From positions 1-42,105 of the forward strand of contig JAGWTW010000019.1 of the NCBI GenBank assembly GCA_028868735.1: 42,105 bases of DNA, in the 5' to 3' direction. A program made the position numbers and the translations under genes. This document shows, one piece after another, positions 27,287 through 35,281 of the stretch; the stretch's first letter is position 1, and each line of letters starts with the position of its first letter. This stretch comes from Hyphomicrobiales bacterium. GTDB lineage: Bacteria > Pseudomonadota > Alphaproteobacteria > Rhizobiales > Beijerinckiaceae. The notes under the pieces were generated by a model. That model was not told the origin of the DNA, did no database searches, and saw nothing but the letters and a program-made list of their open reading frames with translations.

Positions 27287-27991
27287 TCAATGCATGCCTA
27301 AAGCCGGCGCTATGACGAGGCCGACGAAGTCGACCACGATATGCGCGGTCATGCAGGCGACCAGATCGCGCCGCCACAGATAGACGATCGTGAAGAAGCC
27401 GCCGCCGATGATCGGCGTCGCGAGGGCTGCGAGCCCCCAGAACGGCACATGTGCGACGCTGAATGCGGCAAGCGCGATGATCGCGGCGAGCCAGCGGCGT
27501 CCGGTCAGCGCCGTCAGTCGTTCGATCGCATAGCCGCGATAGAGCGCCTCTTCGACGACGCCGGCTGTGACGAGCGCAAACAGGCGCAGCCAGAGCGGCC
27601 AGGTCTGCACCGCCTCGACCCCCTTTTGCGCCTCGAACAGATGGAATTGCACGAGGATCGCTACCATCGCGAACAGGGCGGCATAGACCCCTGCGCCAAT
27701 GGCGAGACCGATGCCGACCGAACGCAGGCGCGGATGGACCAGGCCGACCGAAGACAAGGGCAGCCGCTCGCCGTAGACGAGGCAGGCGAGCGTGACCGCC
27801 AGCACGACCCAGAGCGACGCCTGCCCCACGAACACGCCCAGCGCGTCGGAAGGCAAGCTCGCATAGACGTGTTGCATCGGCGGGCTTGCAAGCCCCAACG
27901 GCCCGACCAGCGCCACGAACAATCCCGCGAGCGCCCACGGCCCCGGCGATCCGGCCTTCCAATCCGTTCGTGTGTCCGCGGCGTCGCGCAT
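27287..27991 (-). CDS. CPBP family intramembrane glutamic endopeptidase
   Basis: Membrane protease-like protein of 234 residues. The catalytic motifs of the CPBP/Rce1 family are in order: EEALYRG (Glu147, Glu148, Arg152), FSVAH (His181) and HIVVD (His217, Asp221), embedded in about seven hydrophobic segments. Bacterial members have varied roles, including processing of small peptides. ATG 27991 is chosen because the upstream in-frame stretch overlaps ruvX. It is divergent from ruvX. Confidence 0.9.
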   Translation of the reverse strand: MRDAADTRTDWKAGSPGPWALAGLFVALVGPLGLASPPMQHVYASLPSDALGVFVGQASLWVVLAVTLACLVYGERLPLSSVGLVHPRLRSVGIGLAIGAGVYAALFAMVAILVQFHLFEAQKGVEAVQTWPLWLRLFALVTAGVVEEALYRGYAIERLTALTGRRWLAAIIALAAFSVAHVPFWGLAALATPIIGGGFFTIVYLWRRDLVACMTAHIVVDFVGLVIAPALGMH

Positions 27992-28082
27992 GCCAATCCC
28001 TCGTCCGGGCGCCGCAGACTGTCCGTTCAGGTGTGAAGAAACAATGTTTGACCCGCAGGCGAAGGCGCCGCATGGAGGCGCG

Positions 28083-28574
28083 ATGGCGCCGCCTTCTCCC
28101 AATGTGACCGATCTTTCCGCTCTATCGACGGGCTTGCAGAGGTTCGACCGGCTGATGGGGCTCGATCTCGGCACGAAGACGATCGGCCTCGCATTGTCGG
28201 ACGTTGAGCGAAGCCTTGCCTCGCCGCTCGACACGATCCTGCGCGTGAAATTTACGCGCGACGCGGAAAGCCTCCTCGAAAAGGCGGGCGCCTATCAGGT
28301 CGCGGCCTTCGTCATCGGCCTGCCGCTCAACATGGACGGAAGCGAAGGCCCGCGCGCGCAGGCGACGCGCGCTTTCGTTCGCGCCATGGCGCCGAAGACG
28401 GCGATCCCGTTCGTTTTCTGGGACGAGCGTCTGTCGACGGCGGCGGTCACGCGCGAACTGATCGACCAGGACGTGTCGCGCGCCAAGCGCGCGAAGGTCG
28501 TCGATCGCATGGCCGCCGCCTACATATTGCAGGGCGCGCTCGATCGTCTGCGCGCGCTGTCGGCTCACCAATAG
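28083..28574 (+). CDS. ruvX: Holliday-junction resolvase-like / pre-16S rRNA nuclease RuvX (YqgF)
   Basis: RNase H-fold nuclease linked to 16S rRNA 5'-end maturation. The protein has 163 residues. Marks are [17 protein letters not shown] (first catalytic Asp), [27 protein letters not shown] and the C-terminal [13 protein letters not shown] (last Asp). The start ATG 28083 has a GGAGG sequence 5 bases upstream; an earlier in-frame ATG at 28044 is less well supported. In many Rhizobiales ruvX is followed by pyrB, as I recall, but here the pyrB-dprA block is on the opposite strand. Confidence 0.96.
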   Translation: MAPPSPNVTDLSALSTGLQRFDRLMGLDLGTKTIGLALSDVERSLASPLDTILRVKFTRDAESLLEKAGAYQVAAFVIGLPLNMDGSEGPRAQATRAFVRAMAPKTAIPFVFWDERLSTAAVTRELIDQDVSRAKRAKVVDRMAAAYILQGALDRLRALSAHQ

Positions 28575-28912
28575 GGATAGCCGTAGCCATAATAGGGATA
28601 GGCTGGATAACCATATCCGTATCCGTAGCCGTAGTAAGGTTCCTGCGACGCTGCGATTCCGGCGCCGATCATGCCCGCCATGGCGCCGAAGAGCGCTGGA
28701 CCGGGATTATATCCGTAATGACGGCGATAGACGGGCCGATGGGCGCGCCGCACCACATGACGCCGGTACGCAACCTCCTGCGCCTTCGCCTGCGCCTCGG
28801 GCGCAACGACGGACCTCGCCATCGGCATCGCCATCGCAGGCATCGCCATCGCAGGCGCCGCCATCGTAGCGGCGATCGATGCTGCGAGCGCGAGCCCCTT
28901 CGCGATTTTCAT
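28565..28912 (-). CDS. Small secreted Tyr/Gly-rich protein
   Basis: A 115-residue protein with a clear signal peptide ([22 protein letters not shown]). The signal end and early mature part hold repeated AMPAMAMP units encoded by tandem catcgcaggcatcgc-like DNA. The mature C-terminus is Tyr/Gly/Pro-rich ([21 protein letters not shown]) after [19 protein letters not shown]. It overlaps the ruvX end by 10 bp. Likely cell-surface or periplasmic; function unknown. Confidence 0.82.
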   Translation of the reverse strand: MKIAKGLALAASIAATMAAPAMAMPAMAMPMARSVVAPEAQAKAQEVAYRRHVVRRAHRPVYRRHYGYNPGPALFGAMAGMIGAGIAASQEPYYGYGYGYGYPAYPYYGYGYPYW

Positions 28913-28944
28913 GGTCTTTCTCCTTCTCATGCCCACCAAATGAA

Positions 28945-28968
28945 AACGGGAGGCTCGCGCCTCCCGTT
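28945..28968 (-). terminator. Intrinsic terminator after the His/Tyr-rich secreted gene
   Basis: Perfect 10-bp stem (aacgggaggc / gcctcccgtt) with a 4-base loop, followed on the minus strand by ttttcattt. It begins just after the 28976-29431 gene and separates it from the next secreted gene, so the pair are transcribed apart or with attenuation. Confidence 0.88.
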
Positions 28969-28975
28969 CCATTGA

Positions 28976-29431
28976 TCACCACACATTGTAATAGGGGCCA
29001 TTGCCAGGCCAGCCCATTCCGTCGTTGTAGTCGCGGTTGTATCCGTAACCGTAGCGGTACCCGTACGGCGCGCCCCAGTAGCCGCTCTCGTAGGGATAGC
29101 CGCCGGTCGCGATCGCAAGCGGCGAAGTCGCGATCGTGGTCGCCGCCCCGAGAACGCCGGCGATCGGATTGAAGCCGTTGTCGTAATAGCGCGGCCCGTA
29201 TCCGTAGCCGTATCCCGGCGCCGCGCGATACATCGCCGGCGCGCCGCGAACGTAGCGTGGCGTCGCGCGCAGGACGTGGCGATCCATCGCCCTGTGGTGC
29301 GCCGCAGGCGAGTGCATGACGTGATGACGATAGTGGTGGTGACGCGTGGCTGCGCTTGCGGGCGCGGCGAAAGACGCCGCAGCCAGAGAAGCCGCAATCG
29401 CCGCCGCGCCGATCATCCGATATTGTCTCAT
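28976..29431 (-). CDS. Small secreted His/Tyr/Gly-rich protein
   Basis: A 151-residue protein. ATG 29431 follows a ggag ribosome-binding site with good spacing and starts a signal peptide (RMIGAAAIAASLAAASFAAPASA). The mature N-terminus is His-rich (RHHHYRHH, HSPAAHHRAMDRH), and the C-terminus is Tyr/Gly-rich (GYGYGYGPRYYDNG, GYRYGYGYNRDYNDG). The His cluster might bind metal, but this is inference. It resembles the downstream protein in signal and Tyr/Gly tail, suggesting related roles. Confidence 0.84.
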   Translation of the reverse strand: MRQYRMIGAAAIAASLAAASFAAPASAATRHHHYRHHVMHSPAAHHRAMDRHVLRATPRYVRGAPAMYRAAPGYGYGYGPRYYDNGFNPIAGVLGAATTIATSPLAIATGGYPYESGYWGAPYGYRYGYGYNRDYNDGMGWPGNGPYYNVW

Positions 29432-29559
29432 CTCGTCCATCTCCTTTGTCTTGGACCTCGAAAACCGACGCCCGCCGCCTTTGTTCCGTGAAAAATCGTT
29501 CATGGTACGGGTTGCGCAAATCATGAAAACAACCCATAGTTGCGTCGGGGAATCGGGGC

Positions 29560-29775
29560 ATGGGCGCAGCACGCAGCAGTCAGGGCGACATCGGACAGCG
29601 CACGCGCCGCAATCCGACGCGCGCTGTCGAACGGCTTCGCTACATCGCCGAAATGGCGGGCGAACTCGCCGCGCTCGCGGGCGGTGAGCGACAGCCCATG
29701 CTGACTTATTTTCTCAACATGGCGCGGGTCGAGGCGGAAATGCAGATCGCCGAGCGCAATCGGCAGGGAACGTAG
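29560..29775 (+). CDS. Short conserved hypothetical protein
   Basis: A 71-residue protein with a helical core: VERLRYIAEMAGELAALAG, then LTYFLNMARVEAEMQIAER. Its charge pattern and lack of low complexity suggest a real, small cytoplasmic helical protein seen in related alphaproteobacteria, though I cannot name a family. The end lies 10 bp before the dprA stop on the other strand. Confidence 0.7.
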   Translation: MGAARSSQGDIGQRTRRNPTRAVERLRYIAEMAGELAALAGGERQPMLTYFLNMARVEAEMQIAERNRQGT

Positions 29776-29785
29776 CGCGCCGCGT

Positions 29786-31009
29786 TCAGGTCGACAGCGC
29801 GAGCGACACACGATTGCCGCCGTGTCGTTCGATCAGGCCCTCGATCTCGAGTTCGAGCAGCGCCATATGCACGTCGGGCGCAGACAGACCCGCCGCCCGC
29901 ACGAGTTCGTCCACGCCGACAGGCGCTGGACCGAGCAACGCCGCGACCGTTTCCTTGGCGTCGTCGCGCTCCGGACGCTCGGATGCGTAGGGTTTGCGGC
30001 TTTCGCTCATTTCATGATCGGGTTGCGTGCGCGGCGCGGCGATTGCGGGCTCGTCGAACAGATCGCTTTCATCCCACAAAGGCTCGCTGCGCCCGGACGG
30101 CGCGTCTTCCCCGAACAGGTCGGCGCGCGGCGCGCCGCCGTCGATCATCGGCGCGATCGCCTTCGTCACATCCTCCACGCGCGTGCAAAGGCTCGCGCCT
30201 TCGCGCAGCAGGTCGTTAGCGCCTTCCGCGCGCGGATCGAGCGGCGAACCGGGAACCGCGAAAACCTCCCTGCCCTGCTCGCCTGCAAAGCGCGCAGTGA
30301 TCAGCGAGCCCGACCGACGCGTCGCTTCGACGACGATCGTCGCAAGGCCGAGACCGGACACGAGCCGGTTGCGGCGCGGGAAATCGCGGCCGCGCGGCTC
30401 CCATTCCAGCGGCATTTCGGAGACGAGCGCGCCGCGTTCGGCGATCTCGTCCGCAAGCCCGGCATGTTCGGCCGGATAGAGACGCGCATGGCCGCCGGCG
30501 AGCGCCGCGACGGTTCCGCTGGCCAGGCTCGCGCGATGCGCGGCGGCGTCGATGCCGCGCGCCAGGCCCGAAACCACGACGATTGCCTCCTTGGCGAGCC
30601 CCCGGGCGAGCCGGTCGGCGAACGCCAGGCCCGCAGCCGACGCGTTGCGCGATCCGACGATCGCGACCGCCGGCTTCGACAATGCGCGCAGATCGCCGCG
30701 CACCGCGATGAGCGGCGGCGCGGCGTCGATCGCGCGCAAAGCCGCGGGATAGTCGGGTTCGCCGAGCGCGACGAAAACGACGCCGCGCCGCGCCGCGGCC
30801 TCCATTTCGCGCATCGCGTCGTCGCGCGCGAAAATACGGATGGCGCGCTCGCCCTTCGCCTTGCGCAGCAGTTCGGGGAGCGCCTCGAGCGCCGCGTTCG
30901 CGCCGCCGAATTTGTTGACGAGCGAGCGAAACGTACGCGGACCGACATTGTCGCAGCGGATCAATTGCAGCCAATCGAGCCTCTGCGCGTCGGTCAGCCG
31001 CACGCTCAT
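29786..31009 (-). CDS. dprA: DNA-processing protein DprA
   Basis: Loads RecA on incoming single-stranded DNA in natural transformation and related uptake. It has 407 residues. The N-terminal helix-hairpin-helix region has [15 protein letters not shown], the Rossmann core has [36 protein letters not shown] and [19 protein letters not shown], and the C-terminus is a winged helix ([15 protein letters not shown]). ATG 31009 overlaps the plsY stop by four bases. No other competence genes are nearby. Confidence 0.97.
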   Translation of the reverse strand: MSVRLTDAQRLDWLQLIRCDNVGPRTFRSLVNKFGGANAALEALPELLRKAKGERAIRIFARDDAMREMEAAARRGVVFVALGEPDYPAALRAIDAAPPLIAVRGDLRALSKPAVAIVGSRNASAAGLAFADRLARGLAKEAIVVVSGLARGIDAAAHRASLASGTVAALAGGHARLYPAEHAGLADEIAERGALVSEMPLEWEPRGRDFPRRNRLVSGLGLATIVVEATRRSGSLITARFAGEQGREVFAVPGSPLDPRAEGANDLLREGASLCTRVEDVTKAIAPMIDGGAPRADLFGEDAPSGRSEPLWDESDLFDEPAIAAPRTQPDHEMSESRKPYASERPERDDAKETVAALLGPAPVGVDELVRAAGLSAPDVHMALLELEIEGLIERHGGNRVSLALST

Positions 31010-31614
31010 TTCTTCTGCCCGATCCTGCTCTCGGTTCCCGCGCGCAGGCGAAGAATGTTTTCGCGGTGCCTCCACCACAGCACGCAGGCGAGAAAAAAGA
31101 CGAGCGCGGCGAAGGACGACTGCCCCAGCAAATACAGAATCGCGAACGTCGCGAAACTCGCGATCAGCGCCGCGAGCGAGGAATAGCGTGTGGCGAACGC
31201 GACCGCGAGCCACACGACGGCGAAACCGAGCGCGGCGCGCCAGTCGAGCGCCAGCACGACGCCGAGAAACGTCGCCACGCCCTTGCCGCCGCGGAACTTC
31301 AGCCAGATCGGGTAGAGGTGGCCGAGAAAGGCGCCGAGCCCTGCCGCCATCGCCGCATCCGCGCCCCATCGCGATGCGATCAGCGTGGCGAACGTCCCCT
31401 TGAGCGCATCGAGCAGCAATGTCGCCGCGGCGAGATCCTTGCGGCCGGTGCGCAGTACGTTGGTCGCGCCGATGTTGCCCGAGCCGATCGAACGCAGATC
31501 GCCTGCGCCGAAGGCCTTCGTCAAAATCATGCCGAAGGGGATCGACCCGCAGAGATAGCCGAAGGCCAGCGCAGCGATATCGGTCAGCGAGGCGGCGGAG
31601 AGTGCGTCCGACAT
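31006..31614 (-). CDS. plsY: Glycerol-3-phosphate acyltransferase PlsY
   Basis: Membrane enzyme that transfers acyl from acyl-phosphate to glycerol-3-phosphate, starting phospholipid synthesis. It has 202 residues. The conserved loops are [23 protein letters not shown], and [18 protein letters not shown], and the C-terminal [16 protein letters not shown] is typical. It overlaps dprA by four bases and follows pyrC after a 153-bp gap. Confidence 0.97.
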   Translation of the reverse strand: MSDALSAASLTDIAALAFGYLCGSIPFGMILTKAFGAGDLRSIGSGNIGATNVLRTGRKDLAAATLLLDALKGTFATLIASRWGADAAMAAGLGAFLGHLYPIWLKFRGGKGVATFLGVVLALDWRAALGFAVVWLAVAFATRYSSLAALIASFATFAILYLLGQSSFAALVFFLACVLWWRHRENILRLRAGTESRIGQKK

Positions 31615-31767
31615 TTTCCGTTCACGAGGTCAGGTCAACGCGGACCCTAATCGCAGCGGCGCGTAGCGGCAACCGCCGTCCGGTCAAAGACCGCCGCGCC
31701 GCCAGAACGGGACGAGGCCGGCCATCAGGCTCAAGGCCGCCGCGAGCCCGCGACGGCCCGGCGTCTC

Positions 31768-33072
31768 TCACGCCGCCTCGTATGCTACGGCGCCGGCGAC
31801 CACCGTCAGCTTCACCCGCCCCTGCATGCGCGCCTCGTCGAACGGCGAATTCTTGCAACGCGAATGCAGTGTCTCGCGATCGACGACGAAGGGCTCGTCC
31901 GGATCGAAGCGGATGAGATCTGCGGGCGCGCCGGGCGCGAGCCTGCCTTGCGGCAGACCGAGAATTTCGGCCGGGCGCGTGGACATGGCGCGCAAGAGTT
32001 GAGGCAGGCCGATGTCGCCGGAATGCACGAGCCGCAGGCCCGCGGCGAGCATGGTTTCCAGACCCACGGCGCCGAAATCCGCTTCGCCGAACGGCAGCCG
32101 CTTTGTTTCGACGTCCTGCGGATCGTGATCCGACACGACGACGTCGATGAGACCCGACGCCACGGCGTCGACGAGCGCGCGGCGCGTCTCCTCCCGGCGC
32201 AGCGGCGGACGCAGCTTCAGAAAGGTGCGATAGTCGCCGATGTCGTTTTCGTTCAGCGTAAGATGGTTGATCGACACGCCGCAGGTCACGCGGCTCCCGG
32301 CCTTCTTGGCCGCGGCGACGATCTCCAGCGATTGCTCGCTCGATACGAGCGCCGCGTGATAGCGCCCGCCGGTCAGCGCGACGAGCCGCATGTCGCGCTC
32401 GAGCACGATGGATTCCGCTTCCGCCGGCACGCCGGACAGGCCGAGGCGCGAGGCGAACTCGCCTTCGTTCATCACGCCGCCGGCGAGATCGCGATCCTCG
32501 GCGAAATGCACGATCAACGCACCGAAATCACGGGCATAGGACAGCGCGCGCCGCATCACCTGCGCATTGCGCAACGAGCGCCCGGCGTCGCCGAAGGCGA
32601 CCGCGCCGGCTTCGAGCAGCAGGCCGAATTCGGCGATCTCCCTGCCCTCGCAGCCGCGCGTCAGCGCAGCCATCGGCAGCACGCGCACGCGGCCGGTATC
32701 GCGCGCGCGGCGCTTCAAAAAATCGACCACCGCCGGATCGTCCACCGGCGGATTGGTGTCCGGTCGCGCGAGAATGGTGGTGACGCCGCCGGCCGCCGCC
32801 GCCGCCGTCGCGGTGGCGATGGTCTCGCGGGATTCGGCGCCCGGTTCGCCGACGAACGCCTGCATGTCGATCAGCCCCGGCGCGACGACGTCGCCGGCGC
32901 AATCGAAGATCTGCGCATCGGAAGGAACCGATTGCGCGCCGACGTCGCCGCCGGCCGCGACGATGAACCCGTCGCGCGCGAAAACGCCGCCGCGCGTCTC
33001 GACGCCCTTGGCCGGATCGATCAGCCGCGCATTGACGAGCGCGATCGGAGCGTGAGCGTTGAACGGCATCAT
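31768..33072 (-). CDS. pyrC: Dihydroorotase-like protein lacking catalytic metal ligands (pseudo-DHOase)
   Basis: Amidohydrolase-fold protein of 434 residues in the dihydroorotase family. The usual metal-binding D-x-H-x-H-x-R at the first strand reads D-M-Q-A-F-V-G (residues 69-75), so both His and the Arg are lost. The later DHAPH reads DHDPQ. It is therefore probably not active in pyrimidine synthesis; comparable pseudo-DHOases (PyrX-type in Pseudomonas) are structural partners of aspartate transcarbamoylase. It sits two genes downstream of pyrB with a four-base overlap to the intervening gene, which fits a partner role. A true dihydroorotase should exist elsewhere. Confidence 0.92.
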   Translation of the reverse strand: MMPFNAHAPIALVNARLIDPAKGVETRGGVFARDGFIVAAGGDVGAQSVPSDAQIFDCAGDVVAPGLIDMQAFVGEPGAESRETIATATAAAAAGGVTTILARPDTNPPVDDPAVVDFLKRRARDTGRVRVLPMAALTRGCEGREIAEFGLLLEAGAVAFGDAGRSLRNAQVMRRALSYARDFGALIVHFAEDRDLAGGVMNEGEFASRLGLSGVPAEAESIVLERDMRLVALTGGRYHAALVSSEQSLEIVAAAKKAGSRVTCGVSINHLTLNENDIGDYRTFLKLRPPLRREETRRALVDAVASGLIDVVVSDHDPQDVETKRLPFGEADFGAVGLETMLAAGLRLVHSGDIGLPQLLRAMSTRPAEILGLPQGRLAPGAPADLIRFDPDEPFVVDRETLHSRCKNSPFDEARMQGRVKLTVVAGAVAYEAA

Positions 33073-33389
33073 TGTCCCCTAGCGGCGCGGAGCCAGCGCC
33101 GCGCCAGCGCGCCGCAGGCATAACCGATCGCGCCGATCAGCAGATAGACGAAGGCGACGAAAAAGAAATTGGATTGCGCGCCGACCACCTTGCCCGCGTT
33201 CGTCGCGTCCTGGAACAGCCAGGCCGCGACGCCCGCCCCGCCGAGCGCCGGCGCCAGGATAAGGTAGAGCGGCGCGCGCAAAAAGCCGAGCGCGAAGGAC
33301 GCGGCCAGCGCGGCGAGGCCTACGACGCTCGCAAGCTGCACGCCCATCGACGAGATCGTGAAACCGATCATGCGGACGATCCGCACCAT
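33069..33389 (-). CDS. Small membrane protein in the pyr operon
   Basis: A 106-residue protein with about three hydrophobic segments (roughly 7-37, 40-58 and 72-95) and a basic C-terminus (ARRWLRAARGQ). It lies between pyrB (24 bp upstream) and pyrC (four-base ATGA overlap), so it is co-translated with the pyrimidine genes. I do not recognise a family and see no catalytic motif. Confidence 0.78.
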   Translation of the reverse strand: MVRIVRMIGFTISSMGVQLASVVGLAALAASFALGFLRAPLYLILAPALGGAGVAAWLFQDATNAGKVVGAQSNFFFVAFVYLLIGAIGYACGALARRWLRAARGQ

Positions 33390-33413
33390 CGCGACTTCCT
33401 CCGTCCCGCCGCC

Positions 33414-34364
33414 TCATCCGTTCGGCAGGTTGCGCGCGAGCGCCTCGAGTACGGCCATGCGCACCGCCACGCCCATTTCGACCTGTTCGCGGATGAGCGA
33501 CTGCGGCCCGTCGGCGATCTCGGAATCGATCTCGACGCCGCGGTTCATAGGACCGGGATGCATGACGAGCGCGCCGGGATTGGCCAGTTTCAGCTTCTCG
33601 CCGTCGAGCCCGAAGAACCGGAAATATTCGCGCACCGACGGCACGAAGGCTCCGTTCATGCGCTCGCGCTGCAGCCGCAACATCATCACGATGTCGGCGT
33701 CCTTCAGCCCTGCGCGCATGTCGCGGAACACCTCCACGCCCATGCGGTCGATTCCGGCCGGCAGGAGCGTCGTCGGCGCGATGACGCGCACGCGAGCCCC
33801 GAGCGCGGACAGGAGAATGATGTTCGATCGAGCGACGCGCGAATGGAGAATGTCTCCGCAAATGGCGACGACGAGGCCCTCGATGCGCCCCTTGTTGCGG
33901 CGGATCGTGAGCGCGTCGAGCAGCGCCTGCGTGGGATGCTCGTGCGCGCCGTCGCCGGCGTTGATGACGGAGCAGTCGACCTTGCGCGCCAGCAGATGAA
34001 CCGCGCCCGCCTGCGAATGGCGCACGACGATCATGTCCGGCCGCATCGCGTTCAGCGTCATGGCCGTGTCGATCAGCGTCTCGCCCTTCTTCACGCTGGA
34101 ATTGGCCACCGACATGTTCATCACGTCGGCGCCCAGCCGCTTGCCGGCGAGTTCGAACGAGGATTGCGTTCGGGTGGACGCCTCGAAGAACAGGTTGATC
34201 TGCGTGCGGCCGCGCAAGGTGCTGCGCTTCTTTTCAACCTGCCGCGAAATGTCGACGGCTTCGTCGGCGAGGTCGAGCAGAGCTTCGATATCGGGTCGGG
34301 AAAGGCCTTCGATGCCGAGCAGGTGGCGGTGGGGAAACGAGGGCCGGGGCGCAGCTTGCGACAT
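33414..34364 (-). CDS. pyrB: Aspartate carbamoyltransferase catalytic subunit
   Basis: Joins carbamoyl phosphate and aspartate in pyrimidine synthesis. It has 316 residues from ATG 34364. Active-site motifs are [13 protein letters not shown] (carbamoyl phosphate loop), [24 protein letters not shown] and the late [12 protein letters not shown]. No pyrI regulatory subunit is next to it; the pseudo-dihydroorotase downstream is the probable partner. It starts the leftward pyrimidine operon. Confidence 0.97.
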   Translation of the reverse strand: MSQAAPRPSFPHRHLLGIEGLSRPDIEALLDLADEAVDISRQVEKKRSTLRGRTQINLFFEASTRTQSSFELAGKRLGADVMNMSVANSSVKKGETLIDTAMTLNAMRPDMIVVRHSQAGAVHLLARKVDCSVINAGDGAHEHPTQALLDALTIRRNKGRIEGLVVAICGDILHSRVARSNIILLSALGARVRVIAPTTLLPAGIDRMGVEVFRDMRAGLKDADIVMMLRLQRERMNGAFVPSVREYFRFFGLDGEKLKLANPGALVMHPGPMNRGVEIDSEIADGPQSLIREQVEMGVAVRMAVLEALARNLPNG

Positions 34365-34443
34365 CAAGCGCGCTCTATGCGGGAAAGCGCGGGCCGCCGC
34401 AAGAGCCGCCGCGCTGTCGTCCACGCCTTTCGGCCGCGAGGGT

Positions 34444-35067
34444 TCAGAATCTGCGGCCGCGTCCGCTCTGCGGCCGCATGGCGAGATTGAGGCGGTCCTG
34501 CTGGGCCTCGTTACGCTTTGCGACGGTCTGCCGATAGGACTTGCGGAACGGAATCGACAAATGAGCCGCCCGCGCGGGCGGCTGCTTCTTCGCAGGCTTC
34601 TCTGCTTCGTCGTCCTGCGTCTCCTCGTCGCCCTCGTCCTCGAGCGCCTTGATCCCGCGCACGATCGTCAGCGCCGCGAGGTGCGCCGCGCCGGCGATGC
34701 AGAACATCCACGACAGGTCGTCGTAGCTCGGGAACGGCTTGTAGCGGCAGTAGACCAGCAGGGCGGCGATGCAGACGGGGACGCCCAGCATCCAACCCAG
34801 CGTGAAACTCAGGCCCCGCGCGCGAAACAGCAGCAGCCCGACCGCAGACACCATGAAAGCCGTCAACAGGATGCAGCAGAACAGCCCGAACAACGCGCCG
34901 TCATCCAGACGATCTATGCCGGTGTACAAGATGCCCCAGCGAAGGAGCACGTTCTGGACTTTAAGCGCCCATGCGTTTCGGAGCGCGTTCCCCTCGTCGG
35001 CGAACGCGGTCCCGGTCGTCGCCAGCCAGACCCAAACGGCCGGCGAAAGGCGTTGACGAACAAACAT
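34444..35067 (-). CDS. Hypothetical membrane protein between pyrB and topA
   Basis: A 207-residue protein. Residues 7-23 look like a signal or first helix ([17 protein letters not shown]), followed by three more hydrophobic segments and an acidic stretch ([15 protein letters not shown]), then a basic C-terminus (RFRKSYRQ-like, SGRGRRF). ATG 35067 is used; a TTG at 35082 would add five residues. It is upstream of pyrB on the same strand and divergent from topA. Family not recognised. Confidence 0.78.
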   Translation of the reverse strand: MFVRQRLSPAVWVWLATTGTAFADEGNALRNAWALKVQNVLLRWGILYTGIDRLDDGALFGLFCCILLTAFMVSAVGLLLFRARGLSFTLGWMLGVPVCIAALLVYCRYKPFPSYDDLSWMFCIAGAAHLAALTIVRGIKALEDEGDEETQDDEAEKPAKKQPPARAAHLSIPFRKSYRQTVAKRNEAQQDRLNLAMRPQSGRGRRF

Positions 35068-35174
35068 CTCGATACCCAGCAAGGGCGGCTCTGGGCGTTA
35101 GTATTGTGATCACCCGTTGATTAACCGTAAAGCTCCAGTACGCCGGAGCCTTGGCCTTGTCGGCGCTGCTTGAT

Positions 35175-35203
35175 TTGACAGCCCGGACCCTCTCCCCCAT
35201 GTT
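35175..35203 (+). promoter_or_regulatory. Candidate topA promoter
   Basis: A perfect TTGACA hexamer (35175-35180) is followed 17 bases later by CATGTT (35198-35203), a weak -10. It is about 80 bp upstream of the topA start, in a 214-bp gap between divergent genes. The assignment is by pattern only. Confidence 0.35.
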
Positions 35204-35281
35204 CCCGCGCGATTGCCGGCCCACCGGTCACCTTTTGTTCACGCCCCGCAGCCTGCGTTACGGGGCAGGGATCGCTATTGC

